This document shows, piece after piece, positions 32,139-43,060 of a DNA stretch of 64,000 nucleotides; within the stretch, counting starts at the first letter, position 1, and each line of letters begins with the position of its first letter. The stretch is taken from NCBI RefSeq assembly GCF_026914185.1, contig NC_070570.1, forward strand, positions 2,170,001 to 2,234,000, read 5' to 3'. The notes beneath the pieces are model-generated. The model had not been told where the DNA came from, did not search any database, and was given only the letters and a program-made list of their open reading frames with translations. A program made the translations under genes and the position numbers. The DNA comes from Puccinia triticina (Eukaryota; Basidiomycota; Pucciniomycetes; Pucciniales; Pucciniaceae).

Positions 32139-34810
32139 ATGCAGGCCGACACCGAGACGAATGCGGCGGAGGCGGAGTGGAAGAAGCAGAGGAAAGAGAA
32201 GAAAAAGCTCAGACGGCTGGAGAGAAAACGGAAACGAGATGAGCCCGAAGAACCCCAAGCGGAAGGACCACACCCGACCACTGACAAACATCAATCCCAA
32301 CACAATCACGACCGGGTCGCCAAGCCTCAGACTTGTCCAGCTGATAATGGCCTTTCGGGGCAAACGGATAGCTCGCCAACAACAGAAGCCTTAGCTGGAT
32401 CCACCAATGAACTGGTTCCCCCGAAGAAGAAGAAGAAACGCAAGGAAGAAAATCGAGCGTTGGACGATTTGATACCTTCGGTGATTGCCAACAATGAAGC
32501 TCAGGACGATCGACCACCGGGCTGTTTTAATAATCGTGTCCAAACGACTGCCGTCTCTGGCTCAGCGGCGAGTGAGCCGATTCCACCGTCTGAATCCTCG
32601 GGCAAGGCTGCCAGAAAACTTCATTCTCGCAAGAAGGCTAAGAAATCGGGTAAAGCAACTCAGAGCACGAGCGACTCGATTCCGCCCCCTGAATCCTCGG
32701 CCACGCCCGAAACAAAACTTGATGCTCCCCGCAAGAAGGTCAGGAGATCGGCCAAAGCAACTCCGGACAAGGGTCTCAAGACAGCGTGGCGAAAAGATCG
32801 GGGAGACTCAACTTGGAAAGCCAAAGATGCAGTGGAGGACCCCGATTTAGATCGAATCTTGATCGATTCCTCAAATCTAGAACTCTTGCACAAGTCTCAC
32901 GTGCCTCTCTTCTTTCAAGAAAGAATCGTAAATATTACCTGTCGCGAGATCTTGGCGACCAAATGGTTAGACATCACTCACCTAAACGAGCTCACTGCTC
33001 TCTTCGGTCAGTCATCCTTAAGACAGAGGGGCATCCTAGCTTGTTCTTTTCTTTCCTTACAACGGAGAATACCACAAAAACTGACTGCTCATCGCTCTAA
33101 CAAATGGTCGGACATGGGTTCAGGGCTGAAATTTAAAAAGGGACTATTTAGTACGGCGGAAAAAACGACGATTGCGAACATGATCGAAAAGTATTGCCAA
33201 GAGCAGGGGATAAGCACGCAGCAATTTAGGGAGCTGTTGGCGCAAAAGAAGAAGAAAGGGGATGGGCACAGTGTGAAACAGGTGGTGCCGACGATATCGG
33301 ACGAACTTCCGGGGCGGCCGTTGATCTCGGTATGGAAGTACATCCGTCGGGCGTACGATGCGAAGGGCAGGCTGGGCCCATGGACTCCGGAGGAAGAGGC
33401 CGCGTTGGTGGAGGCGCACAGGAAGCATGGCCAGTCCTGGACGGCGATCAGTGAAGCCGTTGGCCGGTCCGCGGATGACTGTAAGGACCGGTGGAGAAAT
33501 TACAGCTCTGTTCGGGCCGTTCAGAATCAAGGGGAATGGTCTCAGGAGGAAACAGAGCATCTGAGCAAACTGTTGGCCACATCCAAATCGATTTACTCAG
33601 ACCCGAAATCTCTCAGCTGCGATGGCCTTTGGACTTGGATAAGTCAGGAAATGAAGGGCCGTCGTTCTCCAGCTCAGTGTAGAGCCAAATGGTTTGTGAC
33701 CCACTCCTCCTTTTCCTCGCTACCGCTCCTCGATTTATCATTATACTCCTCTCTCTCTTTCTTTGTTTGTAGGGCCACGAGCTTACAATGCAGATGGGTC
33801 AATGATGGGGAAATAAGGCCTTGGACGAATAGAGACACTTTACACTTGGCACAACAGTTGAGCACAAAGCCCCTCGCTACTCTTCTGTTGGGTGACCAGG
33901 ACTTTGACCAAACACCTTACCGTTTGAACACAACAGACTGAAGAAATTGGGTCTAGTTGATGAAGTAGGGTTCGATTGGAAACAACTCTTGAAGGTAGAC
34001 GAAGGCTGGGAGGTTTACAATAATCAATATATGCAACGAAAATGGAAGATGATTCAAAAGTATGAGCAGAAGAAGCACCGCGCCGCTTGGGAGTGCTCGC
34101 GGGAATCTGCCGATCCCAGTGATCCTCCACGTACGTCTCTCTCTCTCTCTCATTTGCTCGATTGCCAAATCAGTTTGTTGTCTGTATTGAGGCGAGCAGA
34201 TGTGAAACTGATGTGGGTTATGTATGCCACTCCAGCGCTCGGCAATCAGCAGATCATAGACAAATTGATCGAGAAATGGAGCAGTAAAGACGACGCTGTT
34301 CTCGACTCCCCCTTGATCACCAAGGGGCGCAAGAGGCAGTACAAATCGAAGGCGATCGTGGAGGAAGAGGACACCGAGGAAGAGGGCCATGTGGAAGAGG
34401 GCAAAGATCAAGCGGGCAAGGATCAAGCGGGCAAAGACCAAGCGGGCAAGGATCAAGCGGGCAAGGATCAAGCGGGCAAGGATCAAGCGGGCAAGGATCA
34501 AGCGGGCAAGGAGGAGGAGGGAAAAGAGGAAGAGGGCCAGGAGGAAGAGGGCCAGGAGGAAGAAGAAAAAGAGGAAGAGGGCAAGGAGGAAGAGGGCAAG
34601 GAGGAAGAGGGCAAGGAGGAAGAGGGCAAGGAGGAAGAGGGCAAGGAGGAAGAGGGCATGGAGGAAGAGGGCAAGGAGGAGGGAGTCTCAGATAAAAAGA
34701 GCCAAACGAAGGCGAGTGAAAAGAAGACGAGCCACACCAAGAAGAGCTACAAGAAGAAGATCTATCGCAGCAAGTCAGTCATCGGCACCGACGATTCAGA
34801 CGCCAACTGA
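32139..34810 (+). CDS. Myb/SANT DNA-binding protein, Reb1/TTF-I-like
   Basis: Five exons (32139-33006, 33124-33691, 33773-33856, 33937-34130, 34200-34810) give 774 residues. The N-terminal ~280 residues are lysine/arginine-rich nuclear-type sequence with several KKKKRK-like runs. A pre-Myb helical block (GLKFKKGLFSTAEKTTIANM) is restored only when the first intron is removed. Myb repeats follow: GPWTPEEEAALVEAHRKHGQ near 372, GEWSQEETEHL...QCRAKW near 425-478, and RPWTNRDTLHLAQQLKKLG near 490. This arrangement is that of Reb1/TTF-I proteins, which bind rDNA terminators and stop RNA polymerase I, and in yeasts also act at Pol II promoters. The C-terminus carries seven KDQAG repeats and a long EEEGK tract. 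The third intron's donor (GTTGAG) is weak. The ATG at 32139 is used; an upstream frame is open but unconserved. Confidence 0.85.
34402..34680 (+). repeat. coding 15-bp minisatellite
   Basis: Seven consecutive copies of a 15-base unit (AAGGATCAAGCGGGC type; KDQAG) followed by about eleven copies of a second 15-base unit (GAGGAAGAGGGCAAG type; EEEGK/EEEGQ), inside the last exon of the Reb1-like gene. In-frame length variation is expected. Confidence 0.95.
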
Positions 34811-34994
34811 TCCTTTCTTCTGGTCTGCCCAATGCCTCATTGTCTTTGTTGTCATTAACCGCTTAGGTATTGATTGGAAGGCAGCACACTTGCTCTGAGA
34901 AATTGATTAAAATTTGGTTGATTTGTTAGCATGGTCCCACATCTCATAGTCTAACACAAGAAATCCTCCTCCGGCACGCTCTGGCACCTAACTT

Positions 34995-35061
34995 GACACA
35001 AGTCCCCCCTGGTGGGAGGCTCGCTGAGAAGCGGCCCCTCCCGCAGGGAGGGACTTGTACA
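34995..35061. repeat. hairpin element with ACAAGTCCC ends
   Basis: ACACAAGTCCCCCCTG (left) and CAGGGAGGGACTTGTAC (right) form an inverted repeat around a GC-rich loop that itself pairs (GGGAGG/CCTCCC). The ACACAAGTCCC motif recurs near 17118. Confidence 0.65.
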
Positions 35062-35658
35062 CAAAGTCAAAAATTTGGCTGAGAAAGAAATCATGAATGG
35101 CTGGAGGAAAAATACTTAGCATCACCCAGCCTCCCCCTCAGCTCCTGCGGACCTGTCCCAGAGCCAAAATATACTTCAGAACCTCAGCTTTCAAATGGTG
35201 CTGGTCTGATCTCCTCAATCCCAACCGTTTTCCTTGTACTAATCTTTTAAAAATACAAAAACACAAAGAAATGTAAACCAAGGAATTACAACCATCATGC
35301 CTTGTGGATATTGGATTCACAAGCCTGCAGATATGTGCAGATCCTACACCTGTACACCACGGGCAAAGCTCAACGAAATGATTTTGATTGCCAGCCGATA
35401 TCATTTTGGTTGGTCTGCCTGCAAGGGGGGACCTTTGCCAGACAGTCGGCGTTTTCACTGGGAAATTCCAGGAACCCTACTGGAAGGCAATCCAAAATTA
35501 TTTTGGATCCCCAACGCACTTCCAAATTGCATTTGTGTGCAATTCAGAATGGTTACGGGCCGTCACAGGTTTTGGAGGGCTCAAAACAAGGTTTGGGCAA
35601 GTTAGGTGGACAAAAGGGAGGCTTGAACATGCAACATCCTTCTGATCAACCCCAACTC

Positions 35659-35772
35659 ACACAGCGGGCAATTGGGTGTTGCACGCAGCCTGCAGACACA
35701 TCCGTGTAAAGGGGGTCCCCTTGGCTTGGGTGTTGCTGCGGGCTGCATGCAACATCCGATTGCCCGCTGTGT
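35659..35772. repeat. hairpin element with 37-bp arms
   Basis: Left arm 35659-35695 (ACACAGCGGGCAATTGGGTG...) and right arm 35736-35772 (ending GATTGCCCGCTGTGT) are complementary with a few mismatches; 40-nt loop. Non-coding. Confidence 0.8.
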
Positions 35773-36901
35773 CATGAGCTCCTTGCCAACTGCCCTAGAC
35801 ACATTGTGGGTTGCTAGTGCTGTTTTATATATATGACCATGCTTCTATGAGGCGTGGTCAGCCATATTTGGAAATATTCTGGGGAAAATCGAGGAAAAAA
35901 ACCAGAATGGTCTGTTTCCTGGAATGAAGTCGAATCAATTTTGACTTGATTCCATTTTGGACGCTACCCAAATTGTGATTGGAATGGTTCCGGTCCTTTG
36001 ACCATACCGGAAGCATTCCAATTGGTTTTTGGTCCGTCAACCATACCGGAACGATTCCAATTGGTTTTTGGGTTTTCCTACCATCCAGTAAATTTCCTGG
36101 ATGGAAAATTTGAATCTTCACCCGTGGTGTAGCCACTCAATTGTTGCAGATGGGATATTCAATTGTGCATATTATCAGAAAATCCAAAATTGGATCTTCA
36201 GAGCAATGGAATATCCTTCAGGATTCCTTTGATCTTCAAAACAGGTTCCTTCAATCAGTTTTGGAGTTTATGCCTCAAAAACATGGGCAAGGGTGTGCAT
36301 CAGTACTGCTGAGAGAACTGTCTGCTCAGATTTCTCTGTACATGTGTTGTTGATTTTCAAATTCTGTTTTTGTGTTTTTAGGGTTGAAAATCCTTCCCTT
36401 GTCTACCAGCTTTCAGACATGCATAAGCCTCTCCTGCGGAGAGCCCTCCGGGTGGGGTCCCCCGGACCCTCTGTTTAAGAGGCTTAGTTAAGCTAGCTCT
36501 GGCACTGACTCCGCTCAGTCCCCCCTCTGAGTAGGGTCTTGGTGAAGTCAGACACACGCAGTGACGTTTGTCCTCACACAAGGACCATGGGGGTGGCTGA
36601 AATCTAGAGCTTTGCCACATGTTCCACAGCCTCAGCTGCTTGCGCCGTGCCAGAAAAGAATAGAGTGATGAATCTCACAAAAGATGATTTTGAAGTGAGG
36701 GGGCATGCTCGCTGGATTCTCTGGCCTCCAAGAGCCGCTGGAGGCTGGCTCCGGATCCTTCACACCTCTTAGAGAAGGGCCTCCCCACATGGGACGGACA
36801 AAAGCTCACTCAGCAACAGGCCTCTGGGTAGAGGAGGCTGATGTCTCGAGTCGTAGTGGCTGTGATTTATGTGTATTTCGATAAAGTAACAAAACGGGGC
36901 G

Positions 36902-38296
36902 CTATGTGGATGTTTTTGAAGGGCCTACTTCCAATTCGACGACGATATGTTCCCTGGCGGGTCCGATGGACTTGATCCAGTGGATATCGACGACTCTAGC
37001 GGACTGGCGGCCGAGGCGGAGGACGAGTTGTCGGGGCTGTTGGGCCCACTGCTCGGCGGCATGTTGCCTTCCGGGGGGGCCGGCGGGGACGGCGAGTTCG
37101 GCATGGATGTGTATCCAGCCTCCTTCGGGCCGGAGGGCGAGGACGGCCTGGGGCAGGAAGTCGAGCGAGCTGGGCAGCAGGCCGAGGTTGACGTGGGAGG
37201 CGCGGTGGCGGTAGAGGGGCAGGCCGCGGGCGTTCTCTGCTGGGAAGATGAGCAGACGGGCGGGGGAGGCGTCGAGCAGGTCGGGCGTGAGCTCCGCCTC
37301 GGGATCCACGATCTCGTACGGGACCCGGTTGAGGACCGCCCCGCGGCGCAAGCCCTCGACGGCCCAGGGGGAGATCTCGCAGCCGACGACCCGGGCGGCA
37401 CCCGCCAGCAGATACCCGAACGCGAAGAAGCCGATGCCGCAGCACATGTCGACGACGACCGTGCCGGCGACGTTGGCGAGCGCGGCGATCCTGCGCTTCT
37501 CGGGGCTGTTCCCGCGACAGTACATGGTCTCGCTGGGTGCCCACACGTAGTGCAGGAGGCCGTGGGGGGTGGGGAAGCGGGTGGCGGTCCAGAAGACGTC
37601 GGCGAGCGAGCACGGCCGGCCGTCGGGTGAGAGTCTGTGGCGGAAGACGCCGTGGAGCGGCTCGAGCCGGGGATGCCGGGCGACGTCCGCGCGCTCGATC
37701 AGCCCCTTCCGCGCGACCCGAGAGACGCCGAACTCGGCCGCGACCGCCGCGAAGAACGCCGCGCGGCGCGCCGCGTCCAGGCCCGCGAAGCCGGCCGTCC
37801 GGAACGCGTGGGGCGGGAAGAGCACCAAGTCGTCGTACTGCTCCCAGCGCGGCAGCTCGTCGGCCAGCCGCTCGGCGGCCTGGGCGCCGAAGAAGGCCTG
37901 CACAGCTCGCACCAGAGGCGATGCGGATCGATGGGAGGGTTGTCCGGCGAGGGGGATCCATTGGAAGCCGCGCAAGAGAGCGGAGGCGGCGGCGATGAAC
38001 GAAGGCGGGAGGGGGATGGCGGGGTGGTCGACGGGCAGGATCTCGGGGGGGCGATGAGTGGGATCGGCGAGGCGGGTGGCGGTGGTGGGGATGAAGACTG
38101 TCTGGCGGCGCTCGGCGCCGAGGGCCTCGTGGATGAGCGCCCGGTTCGCCGCGAACAGCGCGGCTCGCTTGAGCAGCAGCTTGAGCCCGTGCGCCGACTC
38201 GCGCCCGCAGATCGCATGCAGCCGCTCCTCCGGTCCGTCCGGCTCGGGCGCCGTCGCTTCGGCACTTGCGTCGCTGTCCGCTCGCACCTGCGCCAT
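36902..38296 (-). CDS. TYW2: tRNA wybutosine-synthesising protein 2 (Trm12/TYW2)
   Basis: A single, very GC-rich exon of 464 residues; the first ATG in the long open frame is at 38296. TYW2 transfers the 3-amino-3-carboxypropyl group from S-adenosylmethionine to the wyosine precursor at position 37 of tRNA-Phe in the cytosol. Family signs: KGLIERADVARHPRLEPLHG (middle domain), the block YCRGNSPEKRRIA just before the SAM-binding fold, motif I VVVDMCCGIGFFAFGYLL, the acidic motif II VGCEISPWAVEGLRRG, then NARGLPLYRHRASHVNLGLL. The usual ASG/YAGIGYF signature is here CCGIGFF, a variation worth noting. The N-terminal ~50 residues are acidic and poorly conserved. Divergent to the permease gene, with 874 bases between starts. 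Confidence 0.88.
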   Translation of the reverse strand: MAQVRADSDASAEATAPEPDGPEERLHAICGRESAHGLKLLLKRAALFAANRALIHEALGAERRQTVFIPTTATRLADPTHRPPEILPVDHPAIPLPPSFIAAASALLRGFQWIPLAGQPSHRSASPLVRAVQAFFGAQAAERLADELPRWEQYDDLVLFPPHAFRTAGFAGLDAARRAAFFAAVAAEFGVSRVARKGLIERADVARHPRLEPLHGVFRHRLSPDGRPCSLADVFWTATRFPTPHGLLHYVWAPSETMYCRGNSPEKRRIAALANVAGTVVVDMCCGIGFFAFGYLLAGAARVVGCEISPWAVEGLRRGAVLNRVPYEIVDPEAELTPDLLDASPARLLIFPAENARGLPLYRHRASHVNLGLLPSSLDFLPQAVLALRPEGGWIHIHAELAVPAGPPGRQHAAEQWAQQPRQLVLRLGRQSARVVDIHWIKSIGPAREHIVVELEVGPSKTST

Positions 38297-39170
38297 CGTT
38301 CCTGCTCGCTCCTGGCTGGCAGGCTCCCGGCTGGGAGTGCCCTGGGTGCTGCGGCAGGCCGCTGCGGGGCCCCCGGGGCGCAGCAGCACAGCCGGGCTGT
38401 ATTCCAAATGCAATCGCTTTTGCTGGGCAATTCGCAAGCCTCCAGCCGACCGGGGTAGGTAGACCGGGGTGCGGGCGGGTGAGATCGCAGCTGTCAGGCT
38501 TCGACTGGCCGGTCAATCTCAGGTTGTGTATGTATGCATCCCTGCGCTGCGCTGGGGAGGATACATATTGCGCGATTGCGTCGGAGACAGAACGATCTGC
38601 GCCTTCTTATCACTCCACCACTACTTACAATATCCTGGAAATCCAAGCAACCAGCCGGCTCAGGCGATGGCCCTTGTACGACGCTCATCAGCCCATCAAG
38701 GCCTGCGCACGAGAGCCACGGCAATCTAAATAAATATGTAAAAGGATATCACTGCTTAAATTACTTATTTATCTCTCTGGCTCCCCCAGCTGGTCGCCGC
38801 GCTCTTCGCCAGCTCGCTCCCGTCCACGAACTGTATTATGTGTGTGTGCAGACTGAGTCTGCAGATCGGCGTGCACACAGCTTGTGCATAGCTAATATAT
38901 AGCTTGGGTTGGGCTCCTGGATCTGGGGGACTCCCATTGCCCTCCATCGGGCCTGCTTCCCCTTGTCCGGCCACCGCTTCTTCTCCCGCATACATATCTG
39001 TCTTCTCCAAACACCAGCTGCGGACAAATAGCCGAGCATACTACATCTGCCGAGGAGCGAGAGAGGCCCAACGGCCAGCCCGCGCATCCCCAACCCGCAC
39101 AGGCGCACACCACACCCTCACCAGTACACCCTCTTCGCTTGGACCGCCCGCCGAGGTTATCCGCCCAAGC
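38297..39170. promoter_or_regulatory. divergent intergenic region TYW2 / permease
   Basis: No gene is seen. A self-complementary AGCTAATATATAGCT lies near 38889-38903, 270 bases upstream of the permease ATG, and may be its TATA region. The right half is CT/CA-rich. Confidence 0.35.
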
Positions 39171-41826
39171 ATGCCTTCCTCCGCCTCCTCCTCGCACTCA
39201 GCCTCCAGCCAGCGGGACTCGGCGACGCGCGCGGAGCTCGAGAAGGCCGCCGGCGCGCCGGCCCTGTTCCCGTCGTTCGTGCTGCCCTCGCGGCCGAGGC
39301 TGGCCGACGGCGGCGCCGGGCCGGCCTCGCCCGGGTGCAACCTGGCGCAGCTGATCCTGCAGCAGAAGGAGACGCGCGACGGCCGCAAGGGCTCGCTGCC
39401 GAAGGCCTTCTTCATCAAGCCCGGCTCGGGCCCGGCCTCCGAGAAGGCGCTCGTCACCGCCACCAGCTCCCAGATCGTCCGCTCGCCCGCCGACTTCGAC
39501 TTCCCGCCCCTCGAGCTCGTCCCGCCGCACCCCTTCCACCACGACGGCCCCCCCGCCCGACCCCTCGTCGCCCCGCTCTCCCGGCCCACCTTCGCCGCCC
39601 CCGGGAGCGCCGCCTCGCCCCACCAGACCGGCGCCGATGCCGACACCCAGGCCCAGCTGGCCTGGCTGGGCTACCACCAGGAGCTGCGCAGGGACTGGGA
39701 CTTCTGGGCCTCCCTCTCCCTCTCCACCCTCAACATCGGCACCATCCCCGGCGCCTTCCTCGGCATCCTCACCGCCATGGAGTGGGGCGGGCCCTGCGTC
39801 ATCTTCTGGGGCTACCTCCTCGGCATGGTCATCGTCCTCTGTCTCAGCGCCGTCGTCGCCGAGATCGCCTCCGCTTATCCCGTCGCCGGCGCCATGCTCA
39901 CTTGGTGCTTCCCCCCCATATCTGTCTGTCCCCCCTCGAGTCTTCAAAACTGATGTTTTTTTTTCATTTCTTTGTTCGGACAGGACGTTCAAGCTGGCCC
40001 GCGCGAATCCCAAGCTGAGGGACTGGGCCCGGTTCATCAGCTGGCTGGTCGGGACGCTGCTGTTTGTGGCGCACGTGGTGGTGCAAGTGGCGCTGACATC
40101 GCAATGCAGTTGAGTGCCTACTGTTTTGCGGCAGAAGCGGCAAGATACTGAGGTCTGAGAGGGAATGTGCTTTGCTTCGCAGCCCTGATGGTCGTGAGCG
40201 TGGTGAACCGGTTCTACCCGAGCTGGATCATCCACTCGGGCTGGCAGACGTTCCTGCTGAACGCCGGGCACCTGGTGCTCTGCGGGCTGCTGCTCTGCAC
40301 GGCGCCGATCCGGTCGCCGCGGCTGTGGAAGATCCTCGGGGCGCTGTCGGTGGTGCTCTACGTGCTGATCTGTGTCGGCCTGGTTGTCGGCCCCCGGCTC
40401 GCCGGCTTCCACCACCACGGGCCGAAGCACCTCGCCCGGATGCTGGTCACCTTCCACAACGACACGACGTTCAAGTCCAAGGGCGCCGCCCTCGACGCCT
40501 TCGTCTTCCTCATGGGCACCTCGCTCGTCTCGCTCGCCTTCGGCGCCGAGGCCTCCGCCCATCTCGCCGAGGAAACCCGCGCGCCCGCGGCCACCGTGCC
40601 CAAGGCCCTCTTCGCCAGCACCCTGGTCAGCTATGTCTTGGGCCTCATCCTCAACATCTGCTTGGTCGCGGTCAGTCTCTCTTTGGTCAAGCCCCCAGGG
40701 CTGCGAGCTGACATCTGTGGGCGGCGAGACCAGGCGCTGCTGCCGCTGACGCCGAGGGAGGCGCAACACAAGCTGCACCTGATCGAGATGATCTTCACGC
40801 ACTGCACGCCGCCGATTGCGACGATGATCCTGGTGAGTCTGCTGCTGCTGATGTTCTTCCAGGACGTGGCGCAGCTGTTCGCGGCCAGCCGGTTCACCTG
40901 GGCGCTCGCCCGGGACAACGCCTTCCCGGGCTCGAAGATCTGGCGCAAGGTCTCCGGCAGCTGGCGCTCGCTGCTCACCCACGCGGCCGACGAGCCCGGC
41001 AGCGCCCGCCGGATCCCCCGCATGGCCATCGTCCTCCTCGTCGCCTGCGGGCTCGCCACCGCCGCGGCCATCGAGTTCCGGGAGGGCATCTTCTCCGACT
41101 CCCTCATCACCTCGGCCACCTACCTGCTCGTCGTACGTCTTTTTACGAGAGGCGCTTTGGAGAGCTCTGTAATAAAAGCTCACCCCTGCTCCGCTAGTTT
41201 TGCTATCTGGCGCCCCTGTTGATCTATCTGACGTGCGACCCGGATGTGCTCGAGTACGACGGGCGGAATGTGTGGCGGATCCCGAGCCTGAGCCGGCCGT
41301 GCACCTGGGTTTCGCTGCTCTCGCTGATTGTCGTCCTGCTGCTGATGGCGTGTCCGCATGGGCTGCCCATCACGCTCGGTGAGCTTTGTGTGTGTGTGTG
41401 TGTGTGTGTGTTTCTGTGTGGCTGAGACGTGGGCATGTTCGCACAGAGACCTGGTCCTGGTCGCCGCTCATTACGCTCGTGTTCACGCTGGCGTCGAGCA
41501 TCGGCTGGATGACCTACGGCAGCAGCCGGTACATCGGCCCGATCAAGTCGATCACCTTCTGGACCACCGGCCAGGAGGTCGACTTCCCCCGCCCGCCCCA
41601 GTTCGGCCTCGCCGGCCTCGACAAGTCCGCCCCCGCCGACGACCCCGCCGCCGCCAGTCCGCGCTCCCCGCCGGCCATCTTCAATCGCCCCGCCCGGCCG
41701 CCCGCCGACAGCCTCGAAAGCCTCGCCTCCGACGACGACGACGACCGCGCCCATTGGCCCATCACGATCACCAGGACCACCGTCACCGAGGTCTGCACCG
41801 CCCCGTCGATCATCTGCAACAGATAG
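39171..41826 (+). CDS. APC-superfamily amino acid/choline-type permease
   Basis: Six exons (39171-39904, 39984-40108, 40183-40670, 40734-41132, 41198-41378, 41447-41826) encode 768 residues. A long cytosolic N-terminus (~165 residues, Pro/Ser-rich) is followed by the first membrane block WDFWASLSLSTLNIGTIPGA, the strongly conserved WGGPCVIFWGYLLGM and AEIASAYPVAGAMLTW, then GAEASAHLAEETRAPAATVP and the loop FAASRFTWALARDNAFPGS. These are marks of the yeast Uga4/Hnm1 type (GABA, choline, polyamine or amino-acid uptake at the plasma or vacuolar membrane). About twelve membrane spans can be counted. The C-terminal tail is acidic (DDDDDRAHW). Introns are 79, 74, 63, 65 and 68 nt; the 63-nt one is stop-free in frame. 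Substrate cannot be told. Its neighbour downstream is an alpha-arrestin. Confidence 0.88.
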
Positions 41827-42130
41827 TCCTCCTCCCTTTTCCATATCTCTTCTCGGAAGCGCTGTTCTTGAGCACTGGATTTCCCATTTCTTGTTGTATA
41901 CATAAAACTGCCTTTCTCTGTCTGTCGATTGCGGATGTTGGACTATGTTCTTTGCTATGATAATCTGATGATACATAATTTTGCGTGAGTGTTGGAGTGG
42001 GTTCTGCCGCGTCGCGTCGCGGGTGGCCCGTGCGTCTGGGCTGGCCCTTTGAGCGTTCCAAGTTCCCACTGGGTAGATGTTCACCCACCAACACACCCCA
42101 CTCCAACCCCAAAACTGGCCAGCAACCACC
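41827..42130. other. short intergenic spacer
   Basis: 304 bases between the permease stop and the arrestin ATG, holding the permease 3' end and the arrestin promoter. No TATA box is obvious. Confidence 0.4.
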
Positions 42131-43025
42131 ATGGCCGCCACTCGCTCCCACTCCCCGCCCCTCCCGCCGAACGCAGCCTACACCCACCCCACCATCACCC
42201 TCAACATCCTCCCCTCAGCCACCCTCTTCACCGCAGGCACCAAACTCACCGGCGTCCTCGAACTCACCTGCAAGAAGCCGAACACGGTCGCCCTGGGGCA
42301 GCTCGCAGTCGAGTTCGTCGGCATCGAAGGCCCGTCTCCACCATCACCCCCTCTGTCTCTCATCCGACGCGCTAACTGACACTCCTACATACACAGAACT
42401 CAAACTGCTCGACCACAGCGCCCAGTCGTCCATCCACGGCCCGCACAAATGCATCTTCCAAGGCCCAGCCCTGCCCCCCAGCAACGCAGTCGCCGCCTCA
42501 GAAGCACCCATCGCGGGCCATTGTCAGTCCTCCACGCAAGCAGACTCATGCCAAGACATGTCACTGATGTGTGGCTCTCCGGGCCGAACAAACAGACTAC
42601 ACGGCACTGCGCGGAAGGACCAAGTTCCCGTTCTCGTTCCCACTGCCCTCCAAGCTGCCCTCGTCGACCAACTTCGGCGACAAGGCCCGGGCCAGCTATG
42701 CGCTCAAGGCGACCTGCCAGGTGCTCGCCATCGACTCGCGCCAGAACGTGCTCGTGACGAAGGCCAAGACGATCCAGATCGTCGAGCGGCTGCTCGACTG
42801 GAACGACAACCGCTACCACGAGCCCGTCGAGATGCGCGGCGAGCTGCGCGACCCCTCCGGCTCCGGCGCCGGCGTCTGGGCCGAGCTCAAGATCCCCAAG
42901 ATCCTCCACTTCAGCCTCCTCCCCGACAACGGCCTCATCCACGCCCAGCTGACCGTCAAAAACAACTCGCGTCGAACGGTATGTTCATCAAACGAAAGCC
43001 ATATCCCTCACACTCTGACCATCCA

Positions 43026-43060
<35 letters not shown>

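Larger units (their letters stand above)
34811..36901. other. repeat-rich intergenic region
   Basis: Holds two hairpin elements (34995-35061, 35659-35772) and a ~42-bp direct repeat of GACCATACCGGAA...ATTCCAATTGGTTTTTGG type at about 35998-36075. Further GC-rich hairpin-prone sequence near 36425-36560 carries GTTAAGCTAG and CCCCCTCTGAGTAGGG. No supported gene. Confidence 0.4.

Noticed and set aside
36996..38516. Second minus-strand frame of 506 codons and a plus-strand frame of 273 codons over TYW2
   Set aside because: Arg/Pro-rich shadow frames caused by high GC; only the frame with the SAM-binding motifs is conserved.
39198..41183. Minus-strand open frame of 661 codons
   Set aside because: Antisense shadow of the GC-rich permease gene; no start context or domain, and the plus strand carries the membrane protein signature.
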